Source: Chryseobacterium taiwanense (lineage in GTDB: Bacteria > Bacteroidota > Bacteroidia > Flavobacteriales > Weeksellaceae). From it: DNA of 64,000 nucleotides. Below are positions 44,932 to 55,288 of this stretch, piece after piece; the stretch's first letter is position 1; every line of letters begins with the position of its first letter. The notes beneath the pieces were generated by a model that did not search any database, was not told the DNA's origin, and was given only the letters and a program-made list of their open reading frames with translations. The stretch spans positions 558,001 to 622,000 of the forward strand of contig NZ_JWTA01000004.1 of NCBI RefSeq assembly GCF_000813825.1, written 5' to 3'. A program made the translations under genes and the position numbers.

Positions 44932-47880
44932 TTATTTTTTTATTGCTTTAATAGTCTGTTTAGAACCATCTTTCATATTCAGAACAACCAAATACATCCC
45001 TGAATTTAATTCTCCTAAATGAAGCGTTGAATTCGGATTCTCAAATGTTTTCACCAATCTACCTGCAATATCCATTACAGAGACAGATTTTACGTTTTTC
45101 ACATCTGAGATATTTAATACATCTTTGAATGGGTTTGGATATACTTTAACTTCTTCTTTTCCTGAAGTCTCGGAAGTACCTAGACAACCTGATGAACTTA
45201 CAGTAGCTGTAACCATTTGTCTTGCGGATTCACATCCTGTACGTACTTTCCAATCATAAAAATAATAATAACTTGTTGAAGTTGTATTACCTGAACAACA
45301 GTTTCCATTAGTAATCGACACAACTCCAGGCAATGTTAAAGGATAAGATCCCCAAGAACTACCTGACTCTCTAATCAATCCAGTTACACTTCCTGTTTTT
45401 GTCATCATCATCAACTTGTAGCTGCTTCCCGGAGCAACTATAAAGTTTAATGGGACAAATGTTTTAACAGGAGTAGCACTACCAGTTAGATTTACAGTAA
45501 TAGACTGAATAGTTGTTGCTGGAGAAACACTTCCATCCTGTAATGCAATAGTCACTGTTCCAGCTCCAGTTCCTGTAGGATAAACATATACACCTTCCAG
45601 TGTGAAACCAACCAAAGCATTAAAGAACAAACCTGCCTCCAATGTATAATTACTTGTAGAAACCGCATTCGCAAAACCAACAGATCCGTTTGTTCCGGTT
45701 GCAGCCGACACCCAGTAATTAGTCGTAGTTGCTAAAGCTGGTGTAGTATATGAATTCCCCGTTGCCAAAACTGTACTTCCAGTTGAACTATCATACCAAT
45801 TGATTGTCGCTCCTGTACCTGTAGTCGCAGATAGTGTTGCCGTTGTTCCAGGACAAACTGTTGCTCCTGTAGCAGACAATACTACCGGTGGCTGACATAA
45901 GGTTACAAATGATGTAGACCCTGTCCAAACACTTCTATCAGTACCAACACATGATGATCTCACCCAAACATAATAAATTGTAGAAGGTAACAATCCACTT
46001 ATTGGAGCAGATGTCGTTGTAGACGTAGTTGAATTTGTAGAATTTAAAACCGTACTTGATGTAGGCGCTGTATTTAAAGTACTATAATACACTTCGTATC
46101 CAGTAGCTGGAGCCGTTGAGGGAGCCGTCCAAGAAGCTGTAGCTCCTGAAGGTGTTACACTCGCAGTAGCAACTGTTAATGCTGTTGGCTCTATACAGCT
46201 AGCTATTGTTGTAAAGCTTCTTATTGTACAAGGTGTAGCCGGTGCTGCAGTTGTAGCAGTGTATCCTGTTACGGAATAATAATAAGTCGTAAAATAATTT
46301 AAAGCACTTGGAAAAGTATAAGTCGCTACATTTCCTAAATCAAGATCATTTATAACATCGGTTCCTCCAGAGGTAGTTCCAACTCTTAATTTATATCCAG
46401 TCACTCCATTTATTGCCGTCCATGTAATAGTAGGAGTTATACTTTGACCTGTTGCACTTGCTGCAGGAGCCGTAACGGTAGGACAAAGACCTAACGTTGT
46501 AAAGTTTGCAGAACTAGACCAAACTCCTTTGTCTGTACCATTACAATTTGCTCTCACCCAATAATAATATTGCGTAGAAGGAGCCAGACCTGATAGATTT
46601 GCTGTAATTACACCAGCCGCAGTTGACCCCGATGGTGTAACATTATTAGCTGGAGTAGTAGATGATGTATTATAATAATATTCATACCCATTTGCAGGAG
46701 GTGCCGTAGAAGCAGTCCAACTGATGGTCGCCGTATTTGGAGTTAAAGCAGAGGAAGCAAGCCCTGTCACCGTACTCGCACAATTGGCTACCGTTGTAAA
46801 AGTTCCCGCTGCTACATATCCACTCCCACTTCCCGCCAAGTTTGGTATGTGGGAATACATAGATTGGGCGGTTCCGTTTAAAGCCTGAACCTGAACCTGA
46901 TAAGTCGTATTCTGATCTAAACCTGCTAATGAAGCTGTGGTAGCAGAAACAGGATTTCCACTAAAATTAGTCCAATCACAGTTTCCTATAATTCTATATT
47001 GAACATTATAAGTAGTTGCACCCGTAGGAGCCGTCCAACTTAAAGTGGCCCCGCTATTAGTTACCGCAGTGGTTGCAGCGAAAGTTCTTACCGGTAATTG
47101 CGTACCCGGAGTCCATGAATACTTCAATCCTGCCGGTATTTTAACATTCACATTGGTTGTTCCTGAAAACAATAAAGAGCTACTATTCGCACTTCCAGTT
47201 ACCACTTTAGACCAATCACAAGTTGTTCCTGCTGGTATATTACCATTCATAAGTGAACTTACATTGGTTGCATAAGTGGTACTATTCCCTCTTATACCCA
47301 CCTGAGGCGATGTTCCTGACGTACTTACAGTTCCAGGATCTGTACAACTTCCATAGATTATATTGATCTGCCCTGTTGCATAGACTAATCTAATTTGAAA
47401 ATTTAAATTTTCCGTAGCTCTGTTATGATAATTTGCGTGATCCTGCCATTGCACAACAAATTCAGTTCCTAAATCTTCATATCTCACCTCATGATTTCCT
47501 GGTGGCTGTGTAGTGTCAGCCGATGAGAACCCTCCATCCTGACCAAAAGCAGCAATAGCACCTGTTGTTGAACCTAAAGTTGACATAGGAGTATAGTTTG
47601 TACCCGTAGGGGCAGCTCCAAAAGTTATATACCCATTTGCACTTACATAACAAGTTGTCATAGCGACACCTCCAAAAGTAAAAGGCGAAGATAATGTAAT
47701 TGCTGACGAAACCTCATTATCATAAGTAGTATTCGTTCCTGTTGGGAATAATTTTGTCCCTCCAGTAATTGGCGTATAAGTATTGCCGGTACTTTTAGAA
47801 AAAGCGTAATTGGCAATATTTGTCTGTGCGCTAACCCCTATCCCTAAGGCCAACATACACATTAGTAAAATTCTCTTCAT
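44932..47880 (-). CDS. Fibronectin type III repeat protein with T9SS type A sorting domain
   Basis: 982 aa. Signal peptide 1-19, then a beta-rich domain with FTFGGVAMTTCYVSANGYITFG (about 20-250), then four fibronectin-III-like repeats (about 265-665) with TTYNVQYRIIG, LAPSTQYYYWVRANC, FTTYYYSVTGYT and LPSTIYYVWVRSSC. An Ig-like CPGTTATLSATTGTGATINWYD region (about 672-730) and another beta domain follow. The last ~75 residues (VKVYPNPFKDVLNISD...LNSGMYLVVLNM...IKAIKK) are a type A T9SS signal. A secreted or surface protein of unknown role. Single gene. Confidence 0.9.
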   Translation of the reverse strand: MKRILLMCMLALGIGVSAQTNIANYAFSKSTGNTYTPITGGTKLFPTGTNTTYDNEVSSAITLSSPFTFGGVAMTTCYVSANGYITFGAAPTGTNYTPMSTLGSTTGAIAAFGQDGGFSSADTTQPPGNHEVRYEDLGTEFVVQWQDHANYHNRATENLNFQIRLVYATGQINIIYGSCTDPGTVSTSGTSPQVGIRGNSTTYATNVSSLMNGNIPAGTTCDWSKVVTGSANSSSLLFSGTTNVNVKIPAGLKYSWTPGTQLPVRTFAATTAVTNSGATLSWTAPTGATTYNVQYRIIGNCDWTNFSGNPVSATTASLAGLDQNTTYQVQVQALNGTAQSMYSHIPNLAGSGSGYVAAGTFTTVANCASTVTGLASSALTPNTATISWTASTAPPANGYEYYYNTSSTTPANNVTPSGSTAAGVITANLSGLAPSTQYYYWVRANCNGTDKGVWSSSANFTTLGLCPTVTAPAASATGQSITPTITWTAINGVTGYKLRVGTTSGGTDVINDLDLGNVATYTFPSALNYFTTYYYSVTGYTATTAAPATPCTIRSFTTIASCIEPTALTVATASVTPSGATASWTAPSTAPATGYEVYYSTLNTAPTSSTVLNSTNSTTSTTTSAPISGLLPSTIYYVWVRSSCVGTDRSVWTGSTSFVTLCQPPVVLSATGATVCPGTTATLSATTGTGATINWYDSSTGSTVLATGNSYTTPALATTTNYWVSAATGTNGSVGFANAVSTSNYTLEAGLFFNALVGFTLEGVYVYPTGTGAGTVTIALQDGSVSPATTIQSITVNLTGSATPVKTFVPLNFIVAPGSSYKLMMMTKTGSVTGLIRESGSSWGSYPLTLPGVVSITNGNCCSGNTTSTSYYYFYDWKVRTGCESARQMVTATVSSSGCLGTSETSGKEEVKVYPNPFKDVLNISDVKNVKSVSVMDIAGRLVKTFENPNSTLHLGELNSGMYLVVLNMKDGSKQTIKAIKK

Positions 47881-48184
47881 GCTTATTAAATATTATTGCG
47901 GTAAAAATACAAAACAAACATAATAATTTCACCTAAAATTAACATTTAATTAAAAATCACTTAACAAAACAATGTTTTAATTAACAATAAAACACAATAA
48001 ATAAAATTTAAATAAAAAATCAATAAAAAGAGATATATTTAAAATATGCTGATTATCAACACTTTAAAAAACAACAATATTTCAACAAAAAATGAATATT
48101 AACAATACTTTTTTTACAAATAAAAAATAAAAAAAGTGACTTAAAAAGCCACTTTTATCATTAAAAAGACAAAATATATTCAAT
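47881..48184. other. 304-base AT-rich gene-free stretch
   Basis: Holds the promoter region of the fibronectin protein (minus-strand TATTTTTA box near 47902-47909) and a probable dnaE terminator at about 48128-48155 (AAGTG/CACTT stem with loop, T-run on the minus strand). Otherwise only AT-rich sequence; I see no ORF or RNA. Confidence 0.5.
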
Positions 48185-51100
48185 TTAATTAAGATAAAAC
48201 TCGTACTTATTGAGCAATTGTATCTCTTTAATCAAGTCTCCATTCAAATTCACAGAATGCTTCATTGATTGCACTTCCAAATGCTCCGTATTTAGTTCAT
48301 CATCAACGTTTTTAATATAAAATTTCAGTTTCTGATTCCCTTGATTACGTTCTAGAACTGTTCTGAAGAAATTTAAATCTTCCGGTCGGAAATCCATCAC
48401 ATCCATTACCAAAGAGATACTTTTTGCAAATCTTTCAAAAGCTTCCTGAAGTTCTATCACCTCATTTACATTTACAAAAACTCTTCCGTCTTTTACCTGC
48501 GCAAATTTAATCTTCAAAATAACAAAACGCTGAACTTCAAGCTTTTCTTTCAGCTTCATATAGTCACGATCTCCCAATCGGAAAGAATAGGATCCTGAAT
48601 AATCTTCCAGCGTCACAAAAGCAACTTTTTCTCCACTTCTAAAACCATCTCTCACAACATATTCAGTAATAAGACCTGCAACCGTGTATTCTTTTCCGCC
48701 ACCGCCATTTTCTCTTTCTTTCTGAAGAGTCTTCCAGTCTTTTTTCTTTTCTTCAAACAACTCTTCTTGTTTATTGGCAAAAGCTATCTCCTTATAAGCA
48801 TCCACTTCATCAAGATTCAAGAAATGGAAAACACCTTTGGGCTCTGCTTTCTTAGTTACCTCTTCAATCACTTCTTCTTCCTCACCTGCAACGATATCAT
48901 CAGAAACAATTTCCGTTAAATCCGTTGTTTCATCTGCAGAATCCTGTTCCAAAACCGGAGCTTCATCTACCACGACTTTTGCTTCTTCATCTTTTTCTAA
49001 AACATTTTTCTTAGAAAGACTTCCCTGAATAAATTGGAACTGATATTTAAATTCATCTAAAGGATGCGCAGAAAGATAGAACCCGATCGTTTCTTTTTCT
49101 TTATTGAGTTTATGCATATTTGGCCATTCCGGACAAGGTGCTAATTTCGGTTGTTCAATCTGAACTTCTTCTGCAAAATCAGCAAAAAGAGAATGTTCCA
49201 TCTCATTTTTACTCTCCTGAAAGCTTTGCCCATAGCGAATTAATCTTTCCAAATTGGTTCTTCCCGCCATATCAATATCGAAATACTGACCTCTGTGGAA
49301 AGAATCTAATTCGTCGAAAGCTCCTGCAACAACCAAACTTTCCGCAACTCTTTTATTCATTTGAGAAGGTAAAATCCTTTCAAAAAAATCATAGATATTT
49401 TTAAATCTGCCATTCTCCCTTTCTCTCGTAATACCCTCACTCGGACCTTCACCAATACCTTTAATCGCTCCTAAACCAAAACGAATCTGTCCTTTTTCGT
49501 TTACTGAAAATTTATATTGAGATTCATTCACATCCGGTCCCAAAACATCGACACCCATACTTTTACAATCTTCCATGAACATAGTGATCGATTCAGTATT
49601 GTTAATGTTATTACTCATCACACTCGCCATATATTCTGCCGGATAATTTGCTTTCAAATAAGCCGTTTGATAAGCAATAAACGCATAACAAGTAGAGTGA
49701 GATTTGTTGAAAGCATATTCAGCAAAGGCTTTCCAGTCATTCCAGATTTTCTCTAACGGACCTTCATCTAGATTATTTTTTCTTCCGCCTTCGATAAACT
49801 TCGGGTACATTTTATTCAGAACTTCAATCTGCTTTTTACCCATCGCTTTTCTCAATGTATCGGCTTCACCTTTTGTAAAATTGGCTAATTTTTGAGATAA
49901 AAGCATTACCTGTTCCTGATAAACGGTAATACCGTAAGTTTCTTTTAAATACTCTTCAGTTTCGGGTAAATCGTAAACAATTTCCTCAATGCCGTGCTTT
50001 CTATTAATAAAGTTTGGAATATATTTAATTGGACCTGGACGGTACAATGCATTCATTGCAATCAAATCGGCAAAAACCGTCGGTTTAAGCTCTCTCATGT
50101 ACTTTTGCATTCCCGGACTTTCATATTGGAAAATCCCAACCGTTCTTCCTTCCTTAAATAATTGATATGTTTTAACATCATCCAAAGGAATCAAATCTGG
50201 ATCAATATCAACTCCATGTCTCGCTTTAACTATTTTCAAAGCATCTTTAATGATCGTCAATGTTCTCAGACCCAAAAAGTCCATCTTCAGAAGACCGGCA
50301 CTTTCCGCCACCGAGTTATCAAACTGTGACACCAAGATATCAGCATCTTTCGCCGCAATCGTCACCGGAACCAAATTACTTACATCTTCCGGCGTAATGA
50401 TTACACCACAAGCGTGAATTCCGGTATTTCGGATACAACCTTCCATTTTTTTAGCACTTGCTAAAACTCCATGACGTGAATCATCCGGTGTATTAAGAAC
50501 ATACTTCATCTCATCGACAAGCATTTGTTCTTCTGGTTTCAGCTTATCATATTTAGACAAAGCTTTAGCAATGTTCATTCCCGGACTTGGAGGAATCAGT
50601 TTTGCAATATTATTTGTATCAGGAATCGGGACATCCAACACTCTTCCCGCATCTTTAATCGCAGATTTTCCACCCAAAACTGAGTACGTAATAATCTGCG
50701 CTACCTGATTTTTACCATATTTTTCAACTACCCACTTGATAATTTTATCTCGTCCTTCATCATCAAAATCGATATCAATATCGGGCATGGAAATCCTTTC
50801 CGGATTCAGAAATCTCTCGAAAAGGAGATCATATTTAATGGGATCAACATTGGTAATTCCGGTACAATAAGCAACCGCAGAACCTGCAGCAGATCCACGA
50901 CCTGGACCAACCCAAACTCCCATTTTTCGGGCTTCGTTACAGAAATCCTGTACAATCAAAAAGTAACCAGGGTAACCTGTATTAGCAACAACTTCCAGCT
51001 CAAAATCAAGACGTTCTTTTATTTCAGGAGTAATTCCTCCAGTTGGTTCGTATCTTTTTTTCGCTCCTTCATAAGTTAAATGGGTCAAATAAGCCATTTC

Positions 51101-52867
51101 TCCACGTTTTCCACCATCAATTTCATCTTCAGCATGAATAAATTGCTCCGGAATATCAAATTTCGGCAAGAGAACATCTCTTTTTAAAGTATATGGACTG
51201 AATTTTGCCGTAAATTCTTCATATGCATCAAATGCATCAGGATAATTTAGAAAAGCTTCCTTGATTTCATGAGAGTTTTTAATATAATATTCTCCGGTTG
51301 CCAACCCTCTTCTTTTCCCAAAACCTTTTCCAACAGGCGTTGTCAGCTTTTCACCATCTTTAATACAACTTACAATATCCTGAATATTAGAGTCATCTTT
51401 GTTGGTATAAAAAGTTTGGTTTTGAGCTAAAATTTTGACATCATATTTATCAGCAAAGTGTAACAGAACATCATTCAAATGCTCTTCTTCAGGAAGTTTA
51501 TGGTTTTGAATCTGAACATAAAAATCATCCTCAAAAGTATCTTTCCACCATTTGAAAAGCTCCTCCCCTTTTTGTTCACCCGTATTTAAAATCGCATCCG
51601 GAATATCTCCATGAATTCCTGAAGTTAATGCAATGATTCCTTCTTTATATTCAGCAATCAACTCACGGCTAATCCTTGGAACTCCGAAATAGAATCCTTT
51701 CAGGAAACCGATACTTGAAAGTTTTGCTAAATTTTTATATCCGTTAAAATCTTTCGCTAGTAAAACAACTTGCGTTCTTCTGTCGGGATCGTCTTTAGTA
51801 AACTGTTTTTGCTCGTAACGATCTGAGATATAAAATTCACATCCAACGACAGGAATTAACGGTTCCGAAGCAGGCTCATCTTCATTGAATTCAGTTCCGT
51901 TTTCTTCCGCTTCCTGCTTTTTTGCTAGATATTCTTTATATTTTTTGGCTCTGTCACCATTTGCTCCTTCTACCGCGGAAACGAACTTAAAAGCTCCCAT
52001 CATATTTCCCAAGTCCACCATTCCGACCGCCGGGAAATTTTCGTCTGAAGCTTTTTTAATTAAATCATTAATGCTTGAAGTCGCCGTTAAAGTTGAAAAA
52101 ACACTTTTATTATCGAAATTAAAGTATTTCCCTAAATCAATATCATCAATACTTCCGACATCAGATTGCTTTTTCTTATTATTGAAATCCGCAACCTGCC
52201 TTCTGATAATAATATTGAAAGGCTTTATTGGATCAGGATAGAGCGTTTTAAAATACGCAAGCTGATCTTCCGAAGTTTTTAAAACCTCAGCAGGAATCAC
52301 TCCGATTCTCATCATCTCGAAGAAAACCTGAGCCGTTGCATTTACGTCGGCTGCCGCGTTGTGCGCTTCATCGAACTTATAACCGTATAGTTTTTCGTAT
52401 AATTCTTCCAATTTCGGAGGCTTGAATCTGCCTCCACGACCGCCTCCAAGCTGGCAAAAATCCGTTCCCAAAATCATGGTATCGGCTTTTGGTTTTTCCT
52501 GAAGATTGTCGTTTATATTTTTTCTGTAAAATTCGGCTCCAACGATGTTGTAGTCGAACTCAACATTGTGTCCGGAAACGACTCTTACTTTTTCTAAAAC
52601 TTTGGCAAATTCATTTAAAATTTCTTCAAGATCACGACCTTCGTCATTGGCAATTTTTGTTGTAATCCCGTGAATTCTTGCAGCGTTGAAGGGGATATCA
52701 TACCCTTCAGGTTTTATAATATAATCCTGATTTTCAATTAAAGTTCCATCATCATCATGCAACTGCCACGCAATCTGAACCATTCTTGGCCAGTTATCAG
52801 AGTCTGAAAGCGGAGCGTTGAAATTCTTTGGTAAACCTGTGGTTTCTGTGTCAAAAACTAAATACAT
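48185..52867 (-). CDS. dnaE: DNA polymerase III alpha subunit with fused N-terminal DEDDh exonuclease
   Basis: 1560 aa. Residues 1-180 are a proofreading exonuclease: ExoI DTETTG (6-11), ExoII HNVEFD and ExoIII HNAAAD. This replaces a separate DnaQ in the same polypeptide. The PHP region (about 240-420) is degenerate: where HLHxHS and TDHGN are usual, this one has FNFDNKS and VDLGN. The polymerase core holds PDIDIDFDDEGRD (about 694-706) and SQFDN...MDFLGLRTL (about 845-870). Toward the end an acidic low-complexity insert (about 1286-1342) precedes an OB domain (about 1385-1460). It is the main replicative polymerase, monocistronic, with a probable terminator. Confidence 0.96.
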   Translation of the reverse strand: MYLVFDTETTGLPKNFNAPLSDSDNWPRMVQIAWQLHDDDGTLIENQDYIIKPEGYDIPFNAARIHGITTKIANDEGRDLEEILNEFAKVLEKVRVVSGHNVEFDYNIVGAEFYRKNINDNLQEKPKADTMILGTDFCQLGGGRGGRFKPPKLEELYEKLYGYKFDEAHNAAADVNATAQVFFEMMRIGVIPAEVLKTSEDQLAYFKTLYPDPIKPFNIIIRRQVADFNNKKKQSDVGSIDDIDLGKYFNFDNKSVFSTLTATSSINDLIKKASDENFPAVGMVDLGNMMGAFKFVSAVEGANGDRAKKYKEYLAKKQEAEENGTEFNEDEPASEPLIPVVGCEFYISDRYEQKQFTKDDPDRRTQVVLLAKDFNGYKNLAKLSSIGFLKGFYFGVPRISRELIAEYKEGIIALTSGIHGDIPDAILNTGEQKGEELFKWWKDTFEDDFYVQIQNHKLPEEEHLNDVLLHFADKYDVKILAQNQTFYTNKDDSNIQDIVSCIKDGEKLTTPVGKGFGKRRGLATGEYYIKNSHEIKEAFLNYPDAFDAYEEFTAKFSPYTLKRDVLLPKFDIPEQFIHAEDEIDGGKRGEMAYLTHLTYEGAKKRYEPTGGITPEIKERLDFELEVVANTGYPGYFLIVQDFCNEARKMGVWVGPGRGSAAGSAVAYCTGITNVDPIKYDLLFERFLNPERISMPDIDIDFDDEGRDKIIKWVVEKYGKNQVAQIITYSVLGGKSAIKDAGRVLDVPIPDTNNIAKLIPPSPGMNIAKALSKYDKLKPEEQMLVDEMKYVLNTPDDSRHGVLASAKKMEGCIRNTGIHACGVIITPEDVSNLVPVTIAAKDADILVSQFDNSVAESAGLLKMDFLGLRTLTIIKDALKIVKARHGVDIDPDLIPLDDVKTYQLFKEGRTVGIFQYESPGMQKYMRELKPTVFADLIAMNALYRPGPIKYIPNFINRKHGIEEIVYDLPETEEYLKETYGITVYQEQVMLLSQKLANFTKGEADTLRKAMGKKQIEVLNKMYPKFIEGGRKNNLDEGPLEKIWNDWKAFAEYAFNKSHSTCYAFIAYQTAYLKANYPAEYMASVMSNNINNTESITMFMEDCKSMGVDVLGPDVNESQYKFSVNEKGQIRFGLGAIKGIGEGPSEGITRERENGRFKNIYDFFERILPSQMNKRVAESLVVAGAFDELDSFHRGQYFDIDMAGRTNLERLIRYGQSFQESKNEMEHSLFADFAEEVQIEQPKLAPCPEWPNMHKLNKEKETIGFYLSAHPLDEFKYQFQFIQGSLSKKNVLEKDEEAKVVVDEAPVLEQDSADETTDLTEIVSDDIVAGEEEEVIEEVTKKAEPKGVFHFLNLDEVDAYKEIAFANKQEELFEEKKKDWKTLQKERENGGGGKEYTVAGLITEYVVRDGFRSGEKVAFVTLEDYSGSYSFRLGDRDYMKLKEKLEVQRFVILKIKFAQVKDGRVFVNVNEVIELQEAFERFAKSISLVMDVMDFRPEDLNFFRTVLERNQGNQKLKFYIKNVDDELNTEHLEVQSMKHSVNLNGDLIKEIQLLNKYEFYLN

Positions 52868-53068
52868 CTAAATTTTTCAGCTTTTAATTAAAAGAGAATG
52901 TAAAGTTACTTTAATTTTACATTTAAAATTAACTAAAAAAATCTTTTTACAATTTACAGATCACGATAATTATTTTCATTAACACAGCAATTTTACATAA
53001 AAATAAAAAGCCAAATAACGATTCATACATTCTATTGTAATTTTAGACCCTATTTTAAATATTTTATA

Positions 53069-53076
53069 TAAATTTG
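53069..53076 (+). promoter_or_regulatory. -7 box for the S8 protease gene
   Basis: TAAATTTG, 30 bases before the ATG at 53107. No clear -33. Confidence 0.45.
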
Positions 53077-53106
53077 TCAACTTAATATATTTTATTATTG
53101 ACTGTT

Positions 53107-55212
53107 ATGAAGAAACATTTACTTTTAATTAGCACATTAGCTGTAGCTTTAGTTAGCGCACAGAATAATGATGCTTTGAAAAGAGAGTTTGAGAGACAAA
53201 ACAAAGAGAACAATGTAAAATTCGACTCTTATGTTGCGAAAGTGTATGGAACAAATTTAGATGCAGAAAAGCTAAAAGAAATAGAATCTCTAAGAGCTAA
53301 TTTAGCTGGATTTAATTTTGGAGTTCCTTATTTTTTACAAGCAGAAGATACAAGACAGTTGCAAAACTCAAATTCTGATCTGCTCAATACTTCAGGAAAT
53401 ATTACTGGTTTGACAGGTGCTTTTAATGGAGAGAATATAAAGTATACTATTTTTGATGGTGGAAATATTTATGATACTCATAATGCCTTTAATAATGCTA
53501 CTGGAAGAATCACCAACAAAGAAGATGTTTTACAAAGCTACTCTGATCATTCAACAGGTGTAGCAAGCTTTATCGGGGGAAGAGATGCCCCCTTAACTAG
53601 TAATGGTGTACCGGTTGGAAATGCTAAAGGTGTTGCTGTCAATTCTACAATGGATAGCTATATGTTTAGTACAACAACTTTACCTAATAACTCTTCAACA
53701 AGTACCGTTTTTCAAAAGATTCTTATAGCCCAGCCTAATGTATCTAACCATTCTTACGGGGTTAACTCGGGATGGACAGAAGCTTATAACTCTACCGGAT
53801 ATGCTTCTTTTACATATAATGGTTTTAAAGCTTCAAACGGTACATTCTATGATTACCAAGGAACTTACAACACTAATGACAAAATGTATGATGAAATTGT
53901 CTATAACAATCCCTCTTATATTATTGTAAAATCCGCTGGAAATTATTTTAATATGGGACCAACCGGAACTGGATCAAGTGCTCCAAAATATTACAACTCT
54001 GGAAGTGGAGCTGTTGCATTCAGCTCAACAGATACTATACCTCCCAATAATTGTTCTTTAGGGTATGATTGTATTGGAACTGGATCTCTTGCAAAAAACA
54101 TAATTGTAGTAGGGGCAACAGACATTATCACTACAAATAATTATCGTTATAATACCGCAAGTGATGTTATTCACTCTAGCTATAGTAGTGCCGGTCCAAG
54201 AGATGACGGAGGAATTAAGCCGGATATATCAACCGTTGGAACAAATGTTTTTTATGCAGCCACCGTTAATACTTCAAACGCTTCAACTTGGGCACAAGGA
54301 AGTGGAACTTCTTTCTCTGCGCCTATCGTAACAGGTATTATCGGGCTTTGGACTCAAATTAATAAGCAATTATTCAGCAATTCATTACTAAGTGCTACGT
54401 CAGCAAAAGTCCTTACTATTCACTCTGCATCAGAAGCAGGAAATATTGGTCCAGATCCTCAATTCGGATGGGGTTTTATCAATGCTAAGAAAGGAGCTGA
54501 GTTATTAGTTGGAAAATCTAACAATACAGTTATTTTTAATAATGAAACTTTAACAAGTGGGGTCACAAACTCTAAAACAGTTAAAGCTTCAGGCTCAGAA
54601 CCTTTAAAAGTAACAATTAGCTGGTTAGACCCTAAATACACACCCAATTACCAACTTGTATCTGATGTTTATAATAATAGAACATCTAAATTAATCAATG
54701 ATATTGATTTAAGAATAATTGATACTACGAATAATACTATTTACTATCCTTGGAAGTTAAACGCAGATAGCCCAATGACTCCTGCCACGAAAGCTGACAA
54801 TACAGTTGATAACGTTGAACAAGTTGTAATTGATGCTCCTGTAGCTGGAAGAGCTTATAGAATTGAAATTACGAATAAAGGAACATTAGTAAATGACGCA
54901 GGAACTGCAGCCCCTCAAAACTATTCAATCATTGTAACTGGATACAACGAAGTATTAGGTACTAAAGAAGCAACCAACTCTGTTAGCGGAATTATTGTTG
55001 CTCCAACACTTACTAAAGATGTTGTAAATGTAATGAAAGCACCTAGAAAATCTACTTACACAGTATATGATTTATCTGGTAAAAAATTACAAAATGGTGT
55101 AATTAACAATGATCAGGAAACCATTAACTTATCGGCTTATACGAATGGAGTTTACATCATTGAAGTAAAAACTGATAAAGATGTAATTTCTAAAAAAGTT
55201 ATCAAAGAATAA
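53107..55212 (+). CDS. S8 family serine peptidase with T9SS type A sorting domain
   Basis: 701 aa from ATG 53107 (MKKHLLLISTLAVALVSAQ); a TTG 9 bases upstream is unlikely. After the signal peptide and a short pro-region, the triad is visible: Asp in YTIFDGGNIYD, His in DHSTGVASFIGG, Ser in GSGTSFSAPIVTGI. A P-domain-like beta region (about 465-620, VTISWLDPKYTP) precedes a type A T9SS end (about 635-701; TVYDLSGKKLQNGVI, LSAYTNGVYIIEV, VISKKVIKE). It is likely a secreted subtilase. It stops 77 bases before the E1 gene and has a strong terminator. Confidence 0.93.
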   Translation: MKKHLLLISTLAVALVSAQNNDALKREFERQNKENNVKFDSYVAKVYGTNLDAEKLKEIESLRANLAGFNFGVPYFLQAEDTRQLQNSNSDLLNTSGNITGLTGAFNGENIKYTIFDGGNIYDTHNAFNNATGRITNKEDVLQSYSDHSTGVASFIGGRDAPLTSNGVPVGNAKGVAVNSTMDSYMFSTTTLPNNSSTSTVFQKILIAQPNVSNHSYGVNSGWTEAYNSTGYASFTYNGFKASNGTFYDYQGTYNTNDKMYDEIVYNNPSYIIVKSAGNYFNMGPTGTGSSAPKYYNSGSGAVAFSSTDTIPPNNCSLGYDCIGTGSLAKNIIVVGATDIITTNNYRYNTASDVIHSSYSSAGPRDDGGIKPDISTVGTNVFYAATVNTSNASTWAQGSGTSFSAPIVTGIIGLWTQINKQLFSNSLLSATSAKVLTIHSASEAGNIGPDPQFGWGFINAKKGAELLVGKSNNTVIFNNETLTSGVTNSKTVKASGSEPLKVTISWLDPKYTPNYQLVSDVYNNRTSKLINDIDLRIIDTTNNTIYYPWKLNADSPMTPATKADNTVDNVEQVVIDAPVAGRAYRIEITNKGTLVNDAGTAAPQNYSIIVTGYNEVLGTKEATNSVSGIIVAPTLTKDVVNVMKAPRKSTYTVYDLSGKKLQNGVINNDQETINLSAYTNGVYIIEVKTDKDVISKKVIKE

Positions 55213-55235
55213 TAAAGAAAAACATAGCATTTAAC

Positions 55236-55271
55236 ACAAAATACTAACACTTGTTAGTATTTTGTTTTTTT
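55236..55271 (+). terminator. Terminator of the S8 protease gene
   Basis: 14-bp perfect stem (55236-55249 with 55252-55265) with a 2-base centre, followed by TTTTTT. Confidence 0.9.
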
Positions 55272-55282
55272 ATGTATATTTG
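55251..55282 (+). promoter_or_regulatory. Promoter for the E1 gene, overlapping the preceding terminator
   Basis: TTG 55251-55253, 21-base spacer and TATATTTG 55275-55282. The ATG at 55289 follows after six bases, so the mRNA is probably leaderless. The -33 lies inside the terminator hairpin. Confidence 0.6.
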
Positions 55283-55288
55283 CTTCCT

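Noticed and set aside
48045..48101. 18-codon ORF in the AT-rich gap behind dnaE
   Set aside because: Too short and AT-biased, without promoter or ribosome-binding context.
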